A DNA stretch of 64,000 nucleotides. Origin: Bretschneidera sinensis (taxonomy: Eukaryota; Streptophyta; Magnoliopsida; Brassicales; Akaniaceae). Location: positions 61,024,638-61,088,637 of the forward strand of contig CM043699.1 in assembly GCA_023935145.1 (NCBI GenBank), given 5' to 3'. Each line of letters opens with the position of its first letter. The first letter of the stretch is position 1. The translations under genes and the position numbers were made by a program. The notes beneath the pieces were generated by a model, which worked only from the letters and a program-made list of their open reading frames with translations, ran no database searches and was not told where the DNA came from. This document shows, piece after piece, positions 54,966-64,000 of the stretch.

Positions 54966-57834
54966 TATATATATCCAAAAAACTTATATAACATCAATTA
55001 TTAGTTTTAAGCATTTTTACGAACACATATCAGATATAAGAGAACTTTCAGCATATACAACGACTTGAAACTAAGAATCAAAATCTAGTCAAACATTTGA
55101 GACAATATTATCCAAGAAAAGTTTCTCAACACAGACTAACCATAACTTATTCAAATTTCTTGAAATCAATTTTAGTAGTTTCATTAACACAAACCCAATG
55201 GAGTAAATACAAACATCATAACCTGTTGGTAAACCCATAAATCAACAATCATCATAATCAGTTTCATAAAGCAAAGCACAAAAGAAAATTTAAATATAAA
55301 ATCTAATGAAAAATATAAATAAGAAAATAAACACTTAAATCATTGTTAACAATTTGCACCAAACACAACAAAATCCATCTCATATGTTTCTTTCAATAAA
55401 ATTCATTGTTTCAATTCATGCGAAGGAAGGTTAAACTACCTTGATAAGAAGAAGAGCAAAAACAATACCGATTGATAGAAATCGGAGACCTCAGGAGGTT
55501 TGCCGCTTGATGTGGTTGCTCACCACCATTCTATAAATGATAGTAATTCGATAATTGCAAAAATTTGCATCGGCAGCGATGGAAACCCTAGAGATTATGT
55601 TCCTTCGTGTAAGAGAAGAGAGAATATGAGTTGAAGTGTGAAGCAAAAGAAATAGAGATTAGAAATGATAAAATAAGTATTGGTGAAGTAGGGGAGAAGA
55701 AGAAGAAATGTTTTGGAAGAGAAGAAGAGGCTTGTTTTTCGAAAGTATTAAAACGTGTGAATTACATGGTCGTACATAGATAAAACATTGCATGCATATG
55801 TGGCAGCACTAAACCATGGGAAAAAGACAATTCTATATATTACTATTAGTTGAATGTTCGTGCTTTGCAAGGGTTGGTTTCATATAATACGAAAACTTGA
55901 GTAATGCATTTACTCTTTGGTTAAGCTTTTTATTATTTCACATGATTTCATATATTTTCTCTGTTAATAATTGTTTATTCTTACGCATAACTTTTTAGGT
56001 ACACTATTACATCACTTGTGTGAAAGCATTACATACAACATTAAAGTAAATATAAAATATAGTCATTCATGATCTTAGGAAAAAATGGAATCAGTTGCAA
56101 ATGGTAAGAGTATTTTATTAAATAAACTTTAGTGTCTGGAACTAAAAAAATAAAATGACTTGTACAATCATATAATGTTTTCCTTATGATCTGTTAGAAA
56201 CTCATATCTCCATAATAATGGCATTGGCTGTGTTTGCTCCTTTGAATGGGTTGAAATGCCATGCAGCATTCCAATGCTTACCATAGTTCATTGCAGAATG
56301 CGTCATTTTGAGCAGATTCACAAAAGATTAAAAAACTTGTTATCCAAAGTGAATTTATGCCTCTGTAAAATACTTCCTACGGTTCATCTCAGCACCCAAA
56401 TGCATCATAAAGGAAATAATGTCAGATAAAAATATTGGGATAAAAATACTGTTTGATTGGGGACAGAATTTTTGGTTGTTTGTTTAATTGTAGAGAAAAG
56501 GATTGGCTTTAGTTAATCTTAATTTTGGGGTTATTTCAGCTTGATTTGGATGCTTAGCCAGAGAAGAGAGGGGGAGGAGGAAGAGAGAGAAGGGAGAACA
56601 AATTAAGGTTAATTTTTTAATTTTTAATTAAATCAATAATTATAAAAAGCTATCTACCGTTAATTTCTTTAACAGTTTTAGGAAAAAGGATCACATTGAA
56701 ACGATTGCAAAACTTTAAAGATTTGATTGAAAAAAAATGAGAGATCAGGTACTCAATCGAAACACACCATACAGTTCAAAGACCAGCAATGATATTATCC
56801 CTTTATTTTATTATTATTTTTTTGGGTTAAAGTGCTGCTCGTCTATTTTGTTTTCTCATCATTTTTTTTTTAAATATCTCAAGGCTGTTTCAAGGATTCA
56901 ATTATTCTGTTTTGAGCTTTGGATTAATGGATAAATGTTCTATGCTTTTGTGTCTAATGCTGATTCTATTAAAGGATTTGGTTTATTTCAAATCAACAGA
57001 TCCCTGAATTATCTTGAATATGGTTGGATTTAATAATTATGCAGCTTCTATAGTTCTATTTTAATCGTTAGACTGGCTTGATTCTATGGTCAGTGTTCAA
57101 AGTTAATTGGATTTTTTCTCAATTTGATTATGTTCTCGAGATTAATGTATATTATCTCTTGTTTGGGTTTGAACGTTAATTGGGTTGATTAATTCTTAGA
57201 TGAGAATAAGGAAGAGGCATGATAAGAGGATTAAATGTGATAAAACGACTAGCCGTCAGAAAACTCGCGAAACAAGAACTTTTAAAAACGAAGTTTGGTG
57301 GACAACGTCTAGACAAATAGGTCAACTCAATGACTCGAGTTTATCAACCTCAAGCATATTTAACTACGAATCCGACTATTCAGGGATCGAGGATAAACCA
57401 AAAGTCATGTATTTTATTTGGCTAAGGTCAAAGTGGTCATGATTAGATATAACTCACATAGTGAAGTAAAGTATTTGAACACATGTCAAGCTCGACACAA
57501 CTATCCTAGCATGAAACATTATAAATACCAGCATAATTAATCATAAGAGACACACAAATAATCATTCATAATTATTATCTTTATATCTGCATTTATTTTT
57601 AGCATTTCATTTCTTTTACTTTCCAATCATTTATTTTTCAATCAAATAAGAGTAGTTGTACTGTAATAATAGTTGTAATTCTCTTTCTTCATTTTTTTCT
57701 TGTGTTTGTCTCGAAGTCAAGTTAAAGTCGCTTTGAAAGCTTAGCGTACATTTACAATAAGCTCGAGGATTCTGTATCTAGTATTTTACATTTTGAATCT
57801 TGTAAATTCATTGTATCAATTTAGCTTTCTATTT

Positions 57835-57874
<40 letters not shown>

Positions 57875-58335
57875 AGTTTGTTGTTATTTTGCACTTATTC
57901 TTTATTTTGTTCATTAATTGCTAGATTAAATTCTTTCTTTGAATTTATAACGACATATCATTAATATCTTCTTAATTAAGATAGTACTGGACCCATTTGA
58001 GTCCGATTCAACCTCGATTTACACATAAATTAAATATTACACCAATAGGAGCATGAATTTTTAAGTTATATCCTCGGATTTTAGATTTTCTTTTTTTTAA
58101 ACTTCCTCTGAAATATTCTCTTTTCTTTTTTTGCTTGCAGTTCAATTTCAACAATGAGTTTGCATGCCTTTGACGAAAATTTCTAAGGAAGACAGAAAAG
58201 AAAAAGAGTTCATACATCTGACTACGATCATCAACATTGTCACGAGTATAGCATAATGGAGGTGTCAGTTCAGCAACTATTTTCCAAATTGGAAATCTCT
58301 TGCCATCACTATACTTCTAGTAGCAATTTGATTGA
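54966..58335. other. Non-coding interval, low-copy-looking
   Basis: I see no convincing gene. Notable content is a purine-rich stretch (about 56560-56600), a TATA-like TATAAATACC at 57521-57530, an AT microsatellite (57837-57872) and one short unrecognised ORF (57200-57442, 80 codons, Arg/Lys/Ser-rich, no known domain). Part of 57200-57900 may be a solo LTR, but I could not find paired ends. Confidence 0.5.
57837..57872. repeat. (AT)n microsatellite
   Basis: About 18 AT units follow TTTC and precede TGAGTTTG. Confidence 0.95.
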
Positions 58336-58760
58336 ATGCACCGCTCCTTTTTTGGCCTAAACTTAAACCGAAATCCTCAACCACTAAAACTCAGTTTATT
58401 GTTTACAATAACACCTCGTATAATTAGTATAACCCCAAGACTCAATGAGCAATGTAAAACCTTAGTTGAGGCAAAGCTCGTCCACCAACAAATCCTTATC
58501 CAAGGCCTCACCCACCATCTCATCGCCTCTTACCTCTCCCTTGACTCCCCGTCCCACGCACTCTCCCTCATCCAACGCCTTCTTCCATCTTCTGGTGTAA
58601 CGTCCTTATTCGCTGCTCCTTTCGCTTAGGCTTCCTCCATGACATACTTCGTCTCTTTCCTCAAACAAGGGATCTCGCCTGGCGCCCTGACCACTACACC
58701 TTCCCTTTTGGTTGCCATTTGCGGTCAAGAACAAGCACATGTACAACAGAAGATTTATGA
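58336..58760 (+). pseudogene. PPR protein gene fragment (AT5G16860-like)
   Basis: ATG at 58336 opens 97 codons with the hallmarks of an organelle-targeted PPR protein N-terminus. These are a basic, Ser/Leu/Arg-rich start, then EAKLVHQQILIQGLTHHLIA and SPSHALSLIQRLLPSS. After a frame change near 58596 the reading continues NVLIRCSFRLGFLHDILRLF and LAWRPDHYTFPF. This is the first PPR unit of a PLS-type protein resembling the Arabidopsis AT5G16860 family from memory. Similarity ends near 58720, and no downstream PPR units follow. It is a 5' gene fragment with a frameshift, either a truncated duplicate or a captured piece. Confidence 0.7.
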
Positions 58761-60433
<1,673 letters not shown>

Positions 60434-60446
60434 TGAATTCATGCCA

Positions 60447-60866
60447 TGTATAATTGAACGATTCGAGACCTGTCAATCACACGAATTATAAACAGAAAGA
60501 AAATAAGACAAGATTTACCCAGGTTCACCCAAGAATAGGGCTACATCCTGCTAGAAGTTTCTTATTATCAACCTCACAAATCTCTCTGTTACAATGTATG
60601 CTCAGTACATAAAGAGTCTAATTAGTGTCTAATTAGGATTTTTGTTATGCTGCAAACTATGGCTCTTCATGGGCCCAAGCCCAAACCACCAAGCAAAAAA
60701 CTAGGCCCAACTCATGTACATGGCCTAAAAGTTTCGGGGGCGCTGCCCCCTAACCCTTGCCTGCTCTTCACGGAGTGGGGCCCCGCTGGCTCACCGGGGA
60801 GCGAGACCCCTTATTTGTCCAAGGTTATACAGATTTGATCCCGTGAAGTATGCACCAACTCTAACA
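60447..60866 (-). repeat. copia-6 3' LTR
   Basis: It ends ACTCTAACA on the + strand, beside the purine tract. The outer edge is set at TGTATAATTG and is uncertain because the partner LTR is not in the window. It contains a GC-rich segment (60733-60812) with the hairpin GGGGGCGCTGCCCCC. Confidence 0.7.
60735..60752. repeat. GC hairpin in copia-6 LTR
   Basis: GGGGGCGCTGCCCCC can form a six-base GC stem with a three-base loop. The neighbouring GGGGCCCCGCTGG and CACCGGGGAGCGAGACCCC extend the GC-rich block to about 80 bp in an AT-rich setting. Confidence 0.8.
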
Positions 60867-60882
60867 ATCTCCCACCTGGTAA
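60867..60882 (-). other. copia-6 polypurine tract
   Basis: On the - strand ACCAGGTGGGAGAT directly precedes the LTR start TGTTAGAG. Confidence 0.8.
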
Positions 60883-61690
60883 ATACTTCACACACATGGA
60901 AAACTTCCCAGGACTCTGTTTCTTCAAGCCCATCTCAGTAGCACACCATTCAAACTTTGCTAGATTAACTGCTTTAGTCAAGAAATATGTGTTGTTTACT
61001 GCTGTATCGACTTTATCCAAGATTATAACATTTTCTTCAATCTTTTCCCAGATGAAGTTATATTGGATATCGATGTGCTTCGTCCGTGAATGAAATGCAA
61101 GATTCTTTGCTAAAAAGATAGTACCTTGATTGTCACATTTTACCTTCACTGCTTCTTGTAAGCTCAGCACACAACCTTTGAAGCCAAACCGCTTCCTTTC
61201 CAGCATGAGTTATTACCATTTACTCTGTTTCTGTAGATGAAAGGGCAGTAACACTTTTCCTTTTGCTCATCCAACTCACTGCCCCACCAAACAGATTGAA
61301 CATATACCAGCTCGTAGACATTTTGCTATCAATGTCTCCTCCCCAGTCAGCATCAACTGATCTTACAATATCAAGATTCTTCTTACCTCCCATACCTCCA
61401 TAACATAATGCAAACTCTGATGTGCCACGAAGAAATCTAAGAACTCTCTTGATTGCAGTCCAATGCTCTTTCCCAGTATCAGACATATATCTACTCAATA
61501 CTACCACTGCTTGGGCAATATCTGATCTCGTACACATCATGGTTTACATCAAGCTTCCAACTGCACTAGCATAATGTACGTGCGCTAAATCATCAACTTC
61601 TTCCTCCGTCTTTGGACATTGTTCCATAGATAACTTGGTTCCCAAAGGCATGGGAGTCCCTACCGGCTTGCTGTCAGACATGTTGAATTT
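60883..61690 (-). pseudogene. copia-6 RNase H
   Basis: The - strand reads MMCTRSDIAQAVVVLSRYMS, HWTAIKRVLRFLRGTSEFAL, SVDADWGGDIDSKMST and TALSSTETE, then a stop where Tyr is expected. After frame changes HSRTKHIDIQYNFIWEKI and ILDKVDTAVNNTYFLTKAVN end the domain near 60890. The catalytic Asp of DADWGGD and the Glu of STETE are visible. Confidence 0.85.
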
Positions 61691-62420
61691 CTTCAACACT
61701 TCTTCAATATACTTCTTTTGACTTAGCCATAGTTTTCGATTTTAATGATCCCTTTTTATCCGCATGCCCAAGATAAAGTTTGCTGGCCCTAGGTCTTTCA
61801 TGTCAAACTACCTTGCCAACAATGCCTTCATAGTGCTAATCATCTTCCTGTCATTTCCAATCAATAGCATATCATCCATATACAAGGTTAAAATGACAAA
61901 ATCAACCCCCAAGCTTTTCATGTAGACACAGTGACCAGTATAGCTACGAGTGAACCCGAGCTGAATGGCATATGTATCAAACTTCTGGTACCACATCCGT
62001 GGTGATTGCTTTAGTTCGTATGTAGACTTTTTCAATTTACAAACCAGCTTTTCCTTGCCTTTGCTCACAAAGCCTTTAGGTCGTTTCATGTAAATTTTCT
62101 CCTCTAAGTCCCCATGAAGGAAAACTATCTTCACATCTAGTTGTTCAACCTCTAGATCATAAGTAGCTGCCATGGATAAGACACATCTGATAGATGTCAA
62201 CTTTGTTACCGGGAAAAATATCTCACCATAGTCAATTCCCTCTATTTGTGAGTACCTTTTTGGAACCAGACGTGCCTTGTACTTTTCTACCATTCCATCT
62301 GCATTTGTTTTCTTCTTGAAAATCCAATTGCACCAAATTACCTTCCTATCTTTAGGCAATTTCACAAGGCTCCATGTTTCATTCTTGTCCAGTGCCTGCA
62401 TCTCCTCTTTCATAACATCC
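61691..62420 (-). pseudogene. copia-6 reverse transcriptase
   Basis: The ORF at 62413-61808 reads MKEEMQALDKNETWSLVKLP, EKYKARLVPKRYSQIEGIDY and LEVEQLDVKIVFLHGDLEEK. It continues with KLKKSTYELKQSPRMWYQKF and the active site LTLYMDDMLLIGN, where Val of YVDD is Met. A stop after ALLAR interrupts the thumb region, and FDMKDLGPANFILGMRI follows. A frameless part to 61690 holds KYIEEVLKKFNMSDSKPVGT. Confidence 0.87.
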
Positions 62421-63735
62421 TCCCACAGATTTGCATCCTCCGAGGTCCTTGCCTCTTTTATTGTGCTAGGATTATCACTAGTAATATTTAAAGCATATAA
62501 TGCACTGCAAGCACTAGGGGAATACCTGATGGTTGGTCTCCTAACCTGTGTCGATCTCCTTAGCGTGGTCTCTACCTCCGAGCCAGCATCTGAATCCTCA
62601 TCATTTACATCAGATATATGAATATCTTATTCAGACCTAACTAACTTAGTATCTGAAGTATCCGGTGCAGTCTATAGGGTAATCTCCTACTCTTTATCTC
62701 CCAGGCTAAGATCAATCTGAACCTGTTTTGACTGTTTCGGTACATCTTGGATAACTGTCACATCTCTTTGTGTTTCCCTGAACACAACATCTCTGCTATA
62801 AACCGTACTCTTGTTTTCTGGATTCCATAACTTGCACCCCTTGACCCCATCTTTATAACCAATGAAGATGCACTTCACTGATTTGCTATCAAGTTTGTTC
62901 CTCTTTTATTTTGGCACATGCATATAAGCATCACACCCAAACACCCTAACATGAGCCAAACTCAGCTTATTCCCGAATAATGCCTCAAATGGTGTCTGAT
63001 CCTGTAAAGTTGATGTAGGTGACCTGCTCTTCAGAGAACATGTCGTAGCTACAGCATCTACCCAGAACTCTGGCTCCAAGCCTGCACAACTCAACACTCC
63101 TCGATTTCAACATGAGTGACTAAATGAGTCTCTTGGCCACCTCATTCTGTTGAGGTGTATAAGGAGTTTTTTTTTTGTCTTGCAATGCCGTTTGCCACAC
63201 AGAATTGCTCAAACTTATCTGAGCAAAATTCCCCTCCATTATCTGTTCTCAGTACCTTTATCTTTCTTTCCATCTGATTTTATACCAATGCTTTAAACTC
63301 ACGGAACTTATCAAATGCTTCAGTTTTACTCTTAATGAAATAAATTCATGCATACCATGAAAAATCATCAATGAAATAGACATAATACCTTGATTTTCGA
63401 TGAGATTGGACTAGAACTAGCCCAAACACATCAATATATATTAAATCCGGAAAACCATTTGCCCTCATACTAATGGACTTAAAACTCATACAGTTCTGCT
63501 TGCCATATAGATAATGCTCACAGAAACTGAATCCCATGGAGCAATCTGGGACTCTCTTCACTATCTGCTTTGATGATAAATTAGACAGTCCCTTTTCACT
63601 GATATCCTCAAGCCTTCGATACCACAACATAGAGGATGTCGTCTCATCATCAGTCACCTTCTCAGAGATAAAACCTCCACTGCACTGACTTTGAACTGTA
63701 TTTCCCAGCAGCTTGTACAACGTACCATACCGAAC
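62421..63735 (-). pseudogene. copia-6 integrase and GAG-pre-integrase
   Basis: ORF 63720-63346 gives LWYRRLEDISEKGLSNLSSK and CEHYLYGKQNCMSF (a CxxC-type finger with Tyr changes), then Asp in LIYIDVFGLV. The region 63340-63130 is out of frame but holds the second Asp and the Glu surroundings. The ORF at 63097-62906 continues with LEPEFWVDAVATTCSLKSRS and FEALFGNKLSLAHVRVFGCD, and the ORF at 62878-62687 with KCIFIGYKDGVKGCKLWNPE. The linker to RT is acidic. Confidence 0.8.
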
Positions 63736-64000
63736 ACCTCATGCAATTACTAACGATCCATGAGTCATCTTGCACAAATTTTTGTCACAACTGAAATTCA
63801 CTCCCCCATCTGCCATCTTGCTGACTGATATTAGGTTCCTGCTTAGACCCGTAATATGCATCATGCCTGAAAGTGTTCTGACTGTCCCATCATTCATCCT
63901 CAACTTTACCTTCCCATGACCAATAATTTTCACTGGAAAGTTATCTCCTAATAAAACGTTTTCCCCATCAAAGCTTTCATACTCACGAAACCAATCCTTG
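63736..64000 (-). pseudogene. copia-6 protease, C-terminal part
   Basis: The - strand shows WFREYESFDGENVLLGDNFP, VKIIGHGKVKLRMNDGTVR and MHITGLSRNLISVSKMADGG, the part of copia protease that follows the DSG site. The active site itself lies right of the window. Confidence 0.83.

Larger units (their letters stand above)
60447..64000 (-). mobile_element. copia-6: Tork/Tnt1-like Ty1/copia retrotransposon, partial
   Basis: From a short LTR at about 60447-60866 the - strand carries RNase H, RT, integrase and protease in the order expected for copia read from the 3' end. Gag and the 5' LTR are beyond the right edge. Stops and frame changes are present but fewer than in copia-4. It lies just downstream of the JmjN exon, possibly in an intron of that gene. 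Confidence 0.88.

Noticed and set aside
57200..57442. 80-codon basic ORF as a small gene
   Set aside because: It has no recognised domain or codon signal, and the surrounding DNA looks like repeat or LTR. I left it as part of a non-coding interval.

Overview
The window is plant nuclear heterochromatin. About 90% of it is LTR retrotransposons inserted into one another. Two plant gene fragments near the right end support this: a pentatricopeptide-repeat (PPR) piece and a JmjN-domain piece of a JMJ13/JMJ706-type histone demethylase. The sequence is AT-rich, carries many microsatellites, and nearly every coding region is broken by stops and frameshifts. I see no bacterial, organellar, tRNA or rRNA genes. 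I cannot name the species; a flowering plant is the safe call.

Layout, left to right. (1) 1-19214: an Athila-type Ty3/gypsy element on the + strand, entering the window inside gag. It has gag, protease, RT/RNase H and integrase, then a separate downstream ORF (5115-6017), a long 3' region and a 3' LTR starting at 7680. (2) 8476-18685: a Sirevirus-type Ty1/copia element (SIRE) on the - strand, inserted into that LTR with target-site duplication (TSD) AATAG. It also has an extra ORF downstream of pol (11596-10337). (3) 19215-20506: RT/RNase H of an older copia element (copia-2), into which the Athila element apparently inserted. (4) 20507-21597: non-coding, with microsatellites. (5) 21598-38778: a non-coding large retrotransposon derivative (LARD) with about 2.75 kb LTRs and TSD TATGT. 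(6) Inside its left LTR, 23912-31702: a Tork/Tnt1-like copia-3 on the - strand, TSD CCAAA. Its gag is split by a solo LTR (28839-30347, TSD GACAT/GCCAT). (7) about 39371-53604: a degenerate copia-4 on the + strand. It is interrupted by a solo-LTR-like block (about 41482-42680) and by a chromovirus-like gypsy-2 on the - strand (43309-51133, TSD GGTAT/CGTAT). (8) 53605-54965: a deleted copia-5 on the - strand whose LTR lies inverted against the copia-4 LTR. (9) 54966-60440: mostly non-coding, holding the PPR and JmjN fragments. (10) 60447-64000: copia-6 on the - strand, running out of the window.

Most of the interest is in the non-coding parts. The U3 regions of several unrelated LTR families carry clusters of CpG-containing palindromes or GC-rich repeats beside a TATA-like box. 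In SIRE the unit is CCAGTCGACTGG; related units occur in the LARD and gypsy-2. In Athila the unit centres on CGATCG. SIRE and Athila each carry a second, internal cluster just upstream of the extra ORF, which looks like an internal promoter built on the LTR plan. The two extra ORFs also resemble each other although they belong to different retrotransposon superfamilies. Palindromes in Sirevirus LTRs are established in the literature as siRNA/methylation hotspots. The sharing across families and the internal copies are my inference from this sequence.
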